Assembly (NCBI GenBank): GCA_910589035.1
Contig: CAJUSI010000096.1
Span: 1 to 64,000, forward strand
DNA from: an uncultured Acetatifactor sp.
GTDB lineage: Bacteria; Bacillota; Clostridia; Lachnospirales; Lachnospiraceae
Direction: 5' to 3'
Length of the DNA: 64,000 bases
A program made the position numbers and the translations under genes. How positions within the stretch are numbered: position 1 is the first letter of the stretch; the number at the start of each line of letters is the position of its first letter. Positions 1-7,682 of this stretch are shown in pieces. A model generated the notes under the pieces. The model worked only from the letters and a program-made list of their open reading frames with translations. It had not been told where the DNA came from and made no database searches.

Positions 1-29
1 ACTTTCAGTTTCGTTGATCCTTTTGACAT
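1..29 (-). CDS. N-terminus of a gene running off the left edge (possible autoregulated repressor)
   Basis: An ATG at 29 reading leftwards is preceded by AGAGG and gives MSKGSTKLK before the window ends. The gene cannot be identified from nine residues. A perfect 12-bp palindrome just upstream (42..75) suggests a self-controlling regulator such as a TetR-type protein. That is inference. Confidence 0.4.
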
Positions 30-41
30 AATACATACCTC

Positions 42-75
42 TTTGATACAATCGTTATAGAATGATTGTATCAAA
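42..75. promoter_or_regulatory. Perfect inverted repeat, probable operator
   Basis: Arms TTTGATACAATC (42..53) and GATTGTATCAAA (64..75) are perfect complements separated by 10 nt. The site ends 13 nt before the start codon of the leftward gene, where a repressor operator would sit. It has no T-run and a low-GC stem, so it is not a terminator. Confidence 0.6.
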
Positions 76-83
76 ATAACACA

Positions 84-116
84 AAAAAAGGAACAGATAT
101 TTCCTGCTCCTTTTCA
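84..116 (-). terminator. Intrinsic terminator after the acetyltransferase
   Basis: On the minus strand AAGGAGCAG pairs with CTGTTCCTT (one G-U pair) around a 7-nt loop and is followed by a run of seven T. It lies downstream of the GNAT gene and upstream of the leftward gene's operator. Confidence 0.75.
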
Positions 117-199
117 TTTTTTATTTTATAAGTTTAACCTGGCATTCATTACTCTGTTGCCATGTCTGCAAATCTATTCCCGGCTACCGATTCATGGTT

Positions 200-724
200 T
201 CATGATTTCCGGCAACTGTAAAACCGATACATCAGCTCCTCCTCATCGCCAAGATCCCCATACGGCCTTTGTTCTGTCAACAGAAATCCTGCCTTTTCAA
301 TGGCTTTCCACGACGGTACATTGTCCTCTCTGATGGTGGCAATGATTTCCTCCTGCTCATAGTGCTGAAAGAAATATCGGGTATAGGCCTGGATTGCCTC
401 CGTGGCATAGCCATGGTTTCTGTATTCCGTTCCCACAAAATACACGATGCCGATTTTCTCCAAATCCTCATAATAGGTGCACCCCACGGAACCGATTACC
501 TCATGGTTATCTTTCAATTCCACAGTATAAGCCAGATATTCCTCTGCAGGGGCATCGCGGGCTGCAAGCCCTCTGGCTTCCTCCATCCACTCCTCCATCC
601 AGCCGGGATGCCTGGTGTCTGTCCAGATCTCTGTGAGGCTGTCGTCGGACGCCATACCGGAAAAAATAATCCCGTCTGCCGTTTTCAAATCCTGTATGTT
701 CAGCCTGTCAGTTTGTATCCACAT
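200..724 (-). CDS. GNAT family N-acetyltransferase (RimJ/RimL-like)
   Basis: A 174-residue protein with the layout of RimJ/RimL-type acetyltransferases, which move the acetyl group of acetyl-CoA onto an amine. Visible marks are WIQTDRLNI at the start, VIGSVGCTYY in the central sheet, the acetyl-CoA loop region YRNHGYATEAI, and NVPSWKAIEKAGF, the common GNAT NxxSxxxxEKxGF signature. The ATG at 724 was chosen because GGAGG lies 8 nt upstream; a longer in-frame TTG start would overlap that site. The substrate cannot be told. The gene is monocistronic and ends at a terminator. The upstream gap holds a copy of dispersed repeat family 1. Confidence 0.88.
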   Translation of the reverse strand: MWIQTDRLNIQDLKTADGIIFSGMASDDSLTEIWTDTRHPGWMEEWMEEARGLAARDAPAEEYLAYTVELKDNHEVIGSVGCTYYEDLEKIGIVYFVGTEYRNHGYATEAIQAYTRYFFQHYEQEEIIATIREDNVPSWKAIEKAGFLLTEQRPYGDLGDEEELMYRFYSCRKS

Positions 725-748
725 AAATATCGCCTCCAATCATTTTAG

Positions 749-812
749 GCGCTTAACGCCGAAATCTTGTGCAAAACGGCAAAATTTTGGTTCCGGTTTA
801 TCCGGGTTAGGA
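749..812 (+). repeat. Dispersed repeat family 1, copy A
   Basis: About 64 nt ending in GGTTCCGGTTTATCCGGGTTAGG. Related copies lie at 37498..37564, 34405..34458, 46670..46725 and 51398..51456. The distal end overlaps the stop codon (807..809) of the frameshifted DUF1062 gene. Confidence 0.7.
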
Positions 813-1251
813 ATTGTCGGAAAACACTTCCTTAATCTCAAAATCCCCCTTCTCCGCCATGGATTTCACCTGGCTGCGGGATATTCCGAAGACCGCGGCA
901 GCCGGTTTTTCCGGAGGGATGTTCCATGACATCCGCCCTGTTTTTCTGAAATAACTGTATGTCCCTGCCGTACAGTTCCGCAAGCTCTTCATCGTTGGCC
1001 AGGAAACGCCGATATTCTTCCTTTGGTATGGAAGAAACCTTTCTTCTCTCGTAAATGGCAAGATTAAAGCGCTGTCCGCATTTCCCGCACTGGTAAATCA
1101 GCCATATGTCCAGTCTGTTGCCGTTGGCATTGACACGGAATTTCTTTGTATTATGAAACTGTGTCTTTCTGCCGCATTTCGGGCAGTTCCTGATGACCCG
1201 GAAGGAGTCCTTCGGGGTCACCTCATATTCAATTTTTTTAGAATAGCTCAT
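807..1251 (-). pseudogene. DUF1062 family zinc-ribbon protein, frameshifted
   Basis: The first frame (ATG 1251, GGGAG six nt upstream) encodes the DUF1062 N-terminal region with a four-cysteine zinc ribbon (CPKCG and CGKCG about 30 residues apart) and the stretch LAIYERRKVSSIPKEEY. After FQKNRADV the frame changes. The expected C-terminal part, PEKPAAAVFGISRSQVKSM, continues one base later and stops at 807. The break lies near 915-935. Uninterrupted, the protein would be close to 145 residues. The function of DUF1062 is unknown. A one-base assembly error would look the same. The stop codon lies inside a copy of dispersed repeat family 1. Confidence 0.75.
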
Positions 1252-1257
1252 ATGCAT

Positions 1258-1618
1258 CTCCCGTTTCCTTCATGTCCGTTCCTGGTACGTCACGATGCAT
1301 GGGCTATTACATGGATTCCATTTATTCCCGCGAGCAAACAGTGCTCGTTGAGCAATGAGCCAAGTGCCGTGCTTACACGAGCATAAAACCATGGAACATG
1401 GCTTTGCGATTGCCGCGAGGGTCAAATAATCCGCTTCTTGCAGCGGGGTATTTGATTTGGTGTCATGGGGTCGGACGCCCCTGTTTTGACACTCATGTCA
1501 TTTTATGCAATAGCCATGCTATGCATAGTAAACGGGTGTGGTCATAAAAATTTCTCCTCTCCTTGTTTTTATAAAATGTCCTGTGCAGGCGGCAGCAAAC
1601 CTGCTTTGCCGGCCTGGC
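1258..1618. other. Gene-free stretch with dispersed repeat modules
   Basis: No convincing gene. It holds repeat modules seen elsewhere: TTATTCCCGCGAGC near 1321, GCGATTGCCGCGAGGGTC near 1405 (resembling 36119..36136 in reverse), and GCAGCGGGGTATTTGA at 1440..1455 (family 2). The phrase GCAATAGCCATGCTATGCA near 1508 resembles one near 3109. Confidence 0.5.
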
Positions 1619-2359
1619 TTATTGCCCGCCAGATGCTGTTTTTCCTGCCACAAAGATGGTCACCCCGTCCGGCTCGTCCCTTATTTCTTTTATCACAAAT
1701 CCGGCGTCCCGCAGTACCTCCGCTTCGTGTTCCAGGGTCAGGGGAATATCGAAATGCACAAAGCGGTCCTCCGGAATCCCGGACTGTTTTCTCTTTTTCA
1801 AATATACGCCGCGCAGGAGTTCCTCCTCTTCGTCGCAGTCGGCAATATAGTCTCCCAGAAGAAAGAGGCCGCCCTTTTTCAGGCCCCCATATACCTTCCG
1901 GTACAATTCCTTTTTGCGCTCCGGCAGAAAATGGTGGAGGCTTTCAAAAGAAATGACCGCGTCCCATTTTTCACAGCTGAAATCATATTGGAAATAGTCC
2001 CGGCACACCGGGGTGAAAGGCTTGTCGGAATGTTTTTCCAGAAGCTTATCCAGCATACTTTGGCATAAATCCACGCCTGTGACTTCTATGTGGGGATCCC
2101 TTTCCCAGATCCGGTCCAGTTCCAGGCCGGTGCCGCATCCCAGGTCTAATATTTTCCGGCATTCCGGCGGCAGCATTTCGGCAAACATACGGTAGGAGCT
2201 CTCCCAGACGGACATATGCTCCTCGTAATCATACAGCCGTTTTGTGAAAAAATCGGACATTTCCTCCAGCGGGGTATCCGCAGTGTCCTGCAGCCATTTC
2301 TTTAATCTTACCAGGTATTCTTCAGACGATTTTTTGCTTTTTCCCTTTCCTTCAGACAT
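1619..2359 (-). CDS. Class I SAM-dependent methyltransferase
   Basis: A 246-residue Rossmann-fold methyltransferase. Motif I is ILDLGCGTGLELD (about residues 70-82). It is followed by the acidic VTGVDLCQSML (motif II) and WDAVISFESLHHF (motif post-II), then LKKGGLFLLGDYI. The first 60 residues are charged and may form a lid or substrate-binding helix. Family members methylate small molecules, lipids or proteins, and nothing here fixes the substrate. The ribosome binding site (AAGGAAAA) is weak. The gene stands alone between a repeat-rich gap and a structured terminator region. Confidence 0.88.
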   Translation of the reverse strand: MSEGKGKSKKSSEEYLVRLKKWLQDTADTPLEEMSDFFTKRLYDYEEHMSVWESSYRMFAEMLPPECRKILDLGCGTGLELDRIWERDPHIEVTGVDLCQSMLDKLLEKHSDKPFTPVCRDYFQYDFSCEKWDAVISFESLHHFLPERKKELYRKVYGGLKKGGLFLLGDYIADCDEEEELLRGVYLKKRKQSGIPEDRFVHFDIPLTLEHEAEVLRDAGFVIKEIRDEPDGVTIFVAGKTASGGQ

Positions 2360-2517
2360 TTTTCTGTTTTCCTTTTCCAGAGACTTATACCGGCCCGGAC
2401 ATGCCGGAACCAGAGTTTTGCGGTCGGGCAGCTGCGGCGGTCCAACTGCCGTTCCCTTTATGTAAACATATCATATCTTCCATCTGCCTTCCACCTCACG
2501 CTTTTTTATAAAAAAAT

Positions 2518-2616
2518 ATGAGCCGATATCAGGCAACTGCCGCATCAGACATCCTCAAATGTATCGCGGCAGTTTTGAAGGAACTGTTTTCCGACAGCTC
2601 CCCGATATCGGCTCAT
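2518..2616 (-). terminator. Three-way-junction terminator or structured RNA
   Basis: A perfect 13-bp outer stem (ATGAGCCGATATC at 2518..2530 with its complement at 2604..2616) encloses two hairpins. One has perfect 9-bp arms (2535..2543 and 2566..2574); the other is GGAACTGT/ACAGCTCC at 2581..2602. On the minus strand the outer stem is followed by ATTTTTTTAT. It follows the CD3324-family gene. This is far more elaborate than a usual terminator; see findings. Confidence 0.65.
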
Positions 2617-2644
2617 GTTTAGACCTGCTTATTTCCGTTTGTTT

Positions 2645-2947
2645 CTATTCCATATTTTCGGAAATCCCATGTTTTCGGGAATCCCTTTGTATTCTCAGGA
2701 TACGCTGTATGCTTTTCTCCGACAGATAGTATTTGCCGGCCAATTCTTCGATGCTGCTGCCTGCCCGGTGCTCCTCATAAATCTGTCTGTCCCGCCTTAA
2801 CAGCTCCTGCTTTGTCTCCGTGCCTGTCCCCCAGGCCTGTCTGTTTGACGGTTTGCGCGGGATGTAAATGGTCTCCCCGTCAATGTACTGTTGTATCAGT
2901 TCTATTATTTCAATGGGCAGAATCTCTTCTGCTCTCATATAGCCCAT
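2645..2947 (-). CDS. CD3324 family small DNA-binding protein
   Basis: A 100-residue protein typical of the CD3324 family of Clostridia. It starts MGYMRAEEILPIEIIELIQQYIDGE, has YIPRK with the NRQAWG segment, and ends in a helix-turn-helix (SIEELAGKYYLSEKSIQRILR, residues about 66-86) similar to Mor-type phage activators. Such proteins are thought to be small transcription regulators; targets are unknown. The second ATG at 2938 is an alternative start. It is monocistronic and followed by a complex terminator. Confidence 0.85.
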   Translation of the reverse strand: MGYMRAEEILPIEIIELIQQYIDGETIYIPRKPSNRQAWGTGTETKQELLRRDRQIYEEHRAGSSIEELAGKYYLSEKSIQRILRIQRDSRKHGISENME

Positions 2948-3361
2948 GTTTGCCTCCCTAAATTTTTATTCTTCAGGAACAGCAATGGCTATAGCAATTT
3001 TTACTGCACGCCAATGAAACATGCAGCAGACAATAACGAGAGACTGCCAGCCATATATGCTTACCTTGTGCAGGCTTGCAGCTTCCGGCAGTCTTGAGTA
3101 TGGATTGCAATAGCCAGTGCTATGCAAACATAACATAACGTCTCATATAAAAAGCTCTCCTTTCCCTCTCTATTCTTTGTGCCGCCTTATTCACTGTGCG
3201 GCTTTTCTATCTGCTTCCGTTTCTCATTTATGCCGTCTTCTCCTTTGGCAGCGGCTCTATCCTTATGTGGCCTTTTCTTTTTCTCTCATTTCGGAAAAGT
3301 GTTCCCGATGAAAACCGTTCTATAAACTGATGAGCGCACCATTCCGAAAAGAGAGTTCTTT
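2948..3361. other. Intergenic stretch without a gene
   Basis: I see no supportable gene. It contains imperfect repeats such as GCAATGGCTATAGCAA near 2982 and GCAATAGCCAGTGCTATGCA near 3109, related to the module near 1508. A weak hairpin (GCCGC/GCGGC near 3180-3200) lies downstream of the permease gene. Confidence 0.4.
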
Positions 3362-4759
3362 TTACGCCTCCTTCTCCTTCGGCAGCAGAATATTCAGCAG
3401 AATCGCCACCATGGCAGCGGGCACGATGCCGGAGCCGCCGAAGATCAGCTGAACCGCCTGGGGCGTATTGGCCAGGATACCCGCGTTGGCTCCCATGCCA
3501 TAGCCCACGCCCAGGGCAACCGCCACAATGGACAGGTTCCTGGAGCTCAAAGGCTCTTTGGTAATCAGCTGAATCCCGCTGATGACGATGGAAGCGAACA
3601 TCATAACCGCGGCGCCGCCCAGGACGGACTGGGGCATAATGGAAACCAAGGCTCCCAGCTTGGGACACAGGCCGCAGAGAATCAGGAAGATAGCTCCCGT
3701 GGCCAGGGCAAAGCGGTTGACCACTTTGGTCATCGCCACCAGACCCACGTTCTGGCTGAAGGAGGTATTGGGCAGCACGCCGAAAAGTGCCGCAAAGCTG
3801 GAACCCAGGCCGTCGCAGGTCACGCCCCCGGACAGTTCCTTATCCGTCGCCTCCCGGCCCAGGCCGCCCTCCATGACGCCGGAAATATCTCCCACCGTTT
3901 CCACTGCGGTGACAACGAACATAATCAGCACCGGAATAATGGCCCGCATGTCAAACACAGGCTTCACGGGCATCAGCTTCGGAATCTCAAACCAGGGTGC
4001 ATCGGCCACCTTCTGCCAGTTCAAAACCCAGGCCTTGGTATACTCCGCGCCCTCCGCCGTGACGCCGGTAGTGGGCAGCACCAGCCCCATAATCATGGCC
4101 GCGACATAACCGCAGATAATGCCCAGTAAAATAGAGGAGGAGCTGAGCACCCCCTTTGTGCCGTGCTTGAAAATCAGAATCACAACCAGGACAAAAAGCG
4201 CCAGGCATAAATTTTCCACGGAGCCGAAATCCTTCGCATTGTTGCCGCCTCCGAAGGTATTGATGCCCACGGAAATCAGGCTCAAACCGATGGACAAAAC
4301 CACGGTGCCCGTGACAACCGCAGGGAAAAACCTGCGCAGGGGCTTCAGGAAGAATCCCAGTACCGTCTCCATCAAACCGCCCAGAATCGAGGCGCCCATA
4401 ATGGCCCCATAGGCGATGACGCCTCCTCCCATGGTGGAGGCCACGCTGTTAAATACGCCGATAAAGCCGGAGGATGTGCCCATGATGATGGGTACCCTGC
4501 CGCCGATGGGCCCTACTGCAAAAAGCTGCACCAAAGTCACCAGTCCCGCCACAAGCATGGCATTCTGCAGCAGGCTCAGCTGCAGGGAGGCGAATTCCCC
4601 GCCTGCAATCCCGCAGGCCCCGGTGATAATCAGCAGGGGCGTCAGGTTGCCCACAAACATGGCCAGCACATGCTGCAGTCCCAGGGGAATGGCCTGGCGA
4701 AGGGGCATTTTGCCGTCCAATTGAAAAGCGGCATCCGATAGTTGTAAATTGTTCTTCAT
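3362..4759 (-). CDS. pbuX: NCS2 family xanthine/nucleobase permease
   Basis: A 465-residue multi-spanning permease of the NCS2/NAT family, which imports xanthine, uracil or uric acid by cation symport. The family signature QNVGLVAMTKV (QNxGxxxxT[RK]) follows FGVLPNTSFS. About a dozen hydrophobic segments are visible, with the conserved GLQHVLAMFVGNLTPLL near the N-terminus and VGDISGVMEG before the signature. Translation probably starts at MKNNLQLSD. It lies 90 nt downstream of xpt on the same strand, and this pairing points to xanthine as substrate. The symbol follows that context. Confidence 0.9.
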   Translation of the reverse strand: MKNNLQLSDAAFQLDGKMPLRQAIPLGLQHVLAMFVGNLTPLLIITGACGIAGGEFASLQLSLLQNAMLVAGLVTLVQLFAVGPIGGRVPIIMGTSSGFIGVFNSVASTMGGGVIAYGAIMGASILGGLMETVLGFFLKPLRRFFPAVVTGTVVLSIGLSLISVGINTFGGGNNAKDFGSVENLCLALFVLVVILIFKHGTKGVLSSSSILLGIICGYVAAMIMGLVLPTTGVTAEGAEYTKAWVLNWQKVADAPWFEIPKLMPVKPVFDMRAIIPVLIMFVVTAVETVGDISGVMEGGLGREATDKELSGGVTCDGLGSSFAALFGVLPNTSFSQNVGLVAMTKVVNRFALATGAIFLILCGLCPKLGALVSIMPQSVLGGAAVMMFASIVISGIQLITKEPLSSRNLSIVAVALGVGYGMGANAGILANTPQAVQLIFGGSGIVPAAMVAILLNILLPKEKEA

Positions 4760-4849
4760 TGGTGAATCCTTTCTTATGTATGGTTTTATTTTTTGAGCAT
4801 ATGAGCCGTGACCATATCTTCATCCGCGTTCAGCACGATGAAAGTCACC

Positions 4850-5431
4850 TTACTGCTGCCGGAACCAGATGGTGCCCGTCTCGGCATCCATGGATTCCAC
4901 GATGGCCAGGGATTCCAGATGATAGCCTAGATTGCGGATGACACGCCCGCCGATCTGAAAGCCCTTTTCTATGGCGATCCCCAGGCCTTCAATGGTAGCG
5001 CCCGCGGATTCGGCGATGGAAATAAGGCCCTGCAGCGCGCAGCCGTTTGCCAGAAAATCATCAATGATCAGCACATGGTCCTCCGGGCCCAGGAATTTTT
5101 TGGACACGATGACCTGATTTTTGTTCTTATGGGTGAAGGATTCTACCTCCGCCACATACATTTCCCCTTCGATATTGATGGATTTCGACTTCTTCGCGAA
5201 GACCAGGGGGACGCCGAATTCATTGGCAACCGGATAGGCGATGGCAATGCCGGATGCCTCGATTGTCAGCACCTTGGTGATGGGCTTGTGGGCGAACCGG
5301 CGGTGGAACTCTCTGCCGATCTCATTCATAAGGGAAATGTCCATCTGGTGATTCAGAAAGCTGTCCACCTTCAGCACATTGCCGGGCTTGACGATTCCGT
5401 CTCTTGCGATTCTCTCTTCCAGGAAATTCAT
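4850..5431 (-). CDS. xpt: Xanthine phosphoribosyltransferase
   Basis: A 193-residue type I phosphoribosyltransferase that converts xanthine and PRPP to XMP in purine salvage. The start MNFLEERIARDGIVKPGNVLKVDSFLNHQ is characteristic. The PRPP loop is VLIIDDFLANG, and FAKKSKS is the flexible loop that covers the active site. ATG 5431 was chosen over an upstream in-frame ATG because AAGGAGGT lies 7 nt before it. It is the first gene of an xpt-permease operon. The 5' leader is only about 20 nt, so the purine riboswitch usual for this operon is absent; a promoter palindrome is the likely control site. Confidence 0.95.
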   Translation of the reverse strand: MNFLEERIARDGIVKPGNVLKVDSFLNHQMDISLMNEIGREFHRRFAHKPITKVLTIEASGIAIAYPVANEFGVPLVFAKKSKSINIEGEMYVAEVESFTHKNKNQVIVSKKFLGPEDHVLIIDDFLANGCALQGLISIAESAGATIEGLGIAIEKGFQIGGRVIRNLGYHLESLAIVESMDAETGTIWFRQQ

Positions 5432-5457
5432 CTTCCGTACCTCCTTGATAGTTTCAC

Positions 5458-5486
5458 AGTATAGCACAATCCCGATGGATTGTCAC
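5458..5486 (-). promoter_or_regulatory. xpt promoter with palindromic operator in the spacer
   Basis: Minus-strand -35 GTGACA (5481..5486) and -10 TATACT (5458..5463) are 17 nt apart, with a TG extension. Between them lies ACAATCC-4 nt-GGATTGT (5466..5483), a perfect 7-bp inverted repeat where a bound repressor would block RNA polymerase. Confidence 0.75.
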
Positions 5487-5566
5487 CTGTTTGACGAAAA
5501 AACAATTCTGCAAAAAACGGCAATTCCTGAAAGTAAAAAGGAATTCAAAAAGAAAGGAAAGGATGC

Positions 5567-5596
5567 TTGACGTAACTCAGGAGAAGAGGGTACAAT
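5567..5596 (+). promoter_or_regulatory. Promoter of the MATE operon
   Basis: TTGACG (5567..5572) and TACAAT (5591..5596) are 18 nt apart. The transcript would start near 5604, leaving a leader of about 190 nt before the MATE start codon. Confidence 0.65.
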
Positions 5597-5635
5597 GATA
5601 AGCGATTGTTGTGAAAGAGAAAATAGACTTTACAA

Positions 5636-5764
5636 TAGGCTCTCGGAATCCAGACAGGTAAAAGCAGGGCTCTGATAAACCATGGAGCAGGAAAAGAGAA
5701 GGGGAACCGGTGAAAAAGGTTGCCGGAAAGCGATGCAGAAAGCGAAAGAGAGATTCCGAGAGCC
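5636..5764 (+). promoter_or_regulatory. Structured leader element (MATE copy)
   Basis: GGCTCTCGGAATC (5637..5649) and GATTCCGAGAGCC (5752..5764) are perfect 13-bp complements that close a ~128-nt region inside the predicted 5' leader. The same opening AGGCTCTCGGAATC occurs at 53156 in the leader of the GntR/ABC operon, also closed by ATTCCGAGAG. Riboswitch-like leader or transcribed repeat are both possible. Confidence 0.6.
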
Positions 5765-5791
5765 GATTACAGGAAAAGGGAGGAGAAAACA

Positions 5792-7171
5792 ATGGAAAAA
5801 GAGAGAAAGATACCGTCGGAAAATAAAATGGGTGTCATGCCCATAGACAGGCTTCTGATTTCCATGTCCCTGCCCATGATGATATCCATGCTGGTGCAGG
5901 CGCTTTACAATATTGTGGACAGCATATTCGTGTCAAGGATCAGCGAACACGCGCTGAGGGCCGTATCGCTGGCATTCCCCATCCAGAGCCTGATGATCGC
6001 CGTATCCGTGGGCACCGCAGTGGGAATCAACGCCTTTCTGTCCAAGACTTTGGGAGAAAGGGAGTTCGAGAAGGCCAATACCATTGCGGCCAACGGTATT
6101 TTTGTGGAGCTGCTCAGCTACGCGGTATTCGCCCTGGTGGGCATTTTCGCCAGCGGGCCGTTCTTCGCCAGCCAGACGGCGATCGCCCAGGTGCAGGAAT
6201 ACGGAACTACATATCTCACCATCTGCTGTACCGCGGGTATCGGCATCTTCATGCAGGTGACCTTTGAGCGCCTGCTGCAGTCCACAGGCAGGACCTTCTA
6301 TGCCATGATCACCCAGGGGGTGGGGGCCGTTATCAATCTGATTATGGATCCGATTCTGATATTCGGGCATTTCGGAATGCCCGAGATGGGAGTGGCGGGA
6401 GCCGCCGCTGCCACGGTGTTGGGCCAGATAGCGGCTGCAATTCTGGCTATTGTATTCAATCTGAAGGTAAATAAGGAGATTCACATTTCCTTCCGGGGAT
6501 TCCGGCCGGATAGAAAGCTGATCGGGGGCATTTACCGGGTGGGCATTCCTTCCATTATCATGCAGGCCATCGGTTCCGTCATGACCTACGGCATGAACCT
6601 GATATTGGAGGCTTTCGGTACGGCCCAGACCGTATTCGGCATTTACTTTAAGCTCCAGAGCTTTATCTTCATGCCCGTGTTCGGTTTAAACAGCGGCATG
6701 GTGCCCATTATCGCCTACAATTTCGGCGCGGGCAGCAGGGAGCGGGTGGTGCGAACCATGAAGAGCAGCATCAAATATGCGGTGGGGATTATGCTGGTGG
6801 GACTTGCGGTGATGGAACTGTTCCCGGCACAGCTCATCGGTCTGTTCGACGCGGAGGGCGCAACCGACCTTCTGGAGATCGGGATTCCCGCCCTTCGGAC
6901 CATCTGTCTCAGCTTCTGCTTTGCAGGATACTGTATCGTGGTGGGAAGCGTATTCCAGGCCCTGGGAAACGGCGTATACAGCATGCTGGTGTCCATCGCC
7001 AGGCAGCTCTGCGTACTCCTGCCGGTGGCGTGGCTCTTCTCCTTAAGCGGCAGCGTGAATCTCATCTGGTGGGCCTTCCCCATTGCGGAGCTGGTAAGCT
7101 TAAGCCTGAGCACTTATTTCCTGATCCGCATCCACAGGGACATCATTGTCCATATCGGGGAGGAAAAATAA
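5792..7171 (+). CDS. MATE family efflux transporter
   Basis: A 459-residue exporter of the MATE family (NorM/DinF type), which expels drugs or metabolites by Na+ or H+ antiport. The typical opening MPIDRLLISMSLPMMISMLVQALYNIVDSIFV is present, and two six-helix halves are visible, with the second starting near the GGIYRVGIPSIIMQ segment. FGLNSGMVPIIAYNFGA is the conserved second-half loop. ATG 5792 is preceded by GGGAGGAG. It is the first gene of a three-gene operon with a small membrane protein and an unknown soluble protein. The ~190-nt structured leader suggests control after transcription start. Confidence 0.92.
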   Translation: MEKERKIPSENKMGVMPIDRLLISMSLPMMISMLVQALYNIVDSIFVSRISEHALRAVSLAFPIQSLMIAVSVGTAVGINAFLSKTLGEREFEKANTIAANGIFVELLSYAVFALVGIFASGPFFASQTAIAQVQEYGTTYLTICCTAGIGIFMQVTFERLLQSTGRTFYAMITQGVGAVINLIMDPILIFGHFGMPEMGVAGAAAATVLGQIAAAILAIVFNLKVNKEIHISFRGFRPDRKLIGGIYRVGIPSIIMQAIGSVMTYGMNLILEAFGTAQTVFGIYFKLQSFIFMPVFGLNSGMVPIIAYNFGAGSRERVVRTMKSSIKYAVGIMLVGLAVMELFPAQLIGLFDAEGATDLLEIGIPALRTICLSFCFAGYCIVVGSVFQALGNGVYSMLVSIARQLCVLLPVAWLFSLSGSVNLIWWAFPIAELVSLSLSTYFLIRIHRDIIVHIGEEK

Positions 7172-7187
7172 CAGGGGAGGTACAAAA

Positions 7188-7679
7188 ATGCACTTCGGAT
7201 TTTCTTATGTGGGACTGATTTACCTGATTATGCTGATGCTGCCCAATCTGCTGTGGACAAGGAACCAGCCAAAGGACTATGAAAAATATGCGGGGAACGA
7301 GAACAGGATATTGGTGGCTCTGGAGCGGACAGGAGAGGTGCTGGTGAGCTGCCTGGCGCTGATTTTTTCCGATTTCAACATAAACCTGGAGTCTGCCTGG
7401 AGCTGGTGGCTGGCGGCTTCATTTCTGCTGATGGTCTGTTATGAGCTCTACTGGCTGCGGTACTTCCGCAGTGGGAAGACCATGGAGGACTTCTACAGCA
7501 GCTTCCTGGGCGTGCCCGTGGCCGGCGCCACCCTCCCTGTAGCGGCTTTTTTCCTGCTGGCGGTGTACGGGAGGAATCCCGCGCTGGGGGCTGCCGCAAC
7601 CATCCTTGGCATCGGGCACATCGGCATCCATCTGATGCACAGGAAAGAAATTATGAGCGTTGATCGTTCGGAGGAATAG
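7188..7679 (+). CDS. Small integral membrane protein, function unknown
   Basis: A 163-residue protein with four or five hydrophobic segments (about residues 5-22, 45-60, 70-90, 108-125 and 130-148). I do not recognise a named domain. The loop after the first segment has LLWTRNQPKDYEKY. ATG 7188 is preceded by GGGGAGG; the gene starts 17 nt after the MATE stop, so the two are probably co-transcribed. The next gene follows after 3 nt, which supports translational coupling. Confidence 0.75.
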   Translation: MHFGFSYVGLIYLIMLMLPNLLWTRNQPKDYEKYAGNENRILVALERTGEVLVSCLALIFSDFNINLESAWSWWLAASFLLMVCYELYWLRYFRSGKTMEDFYSSFLGVPVAGATLPVAAFFLLAVYGRNPALGAAATILGIGHIGIHLMHRKEIMSVDRSEE

Positions 7680-7682
7680 AAA

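Noticed and set aside
4449..4823. A 124-residue minus-strand frame overlapping the permease start
   Set aside because: Out-of-frame shadow of the permease; the product lacks hydrophobic segments.
5432..5600. Guanine riboswitch upstream of xpt
   Set aside because: The conserved purine aptamer sequence is absent and the promoter lies only about 25 nt before the ribosome binding site.
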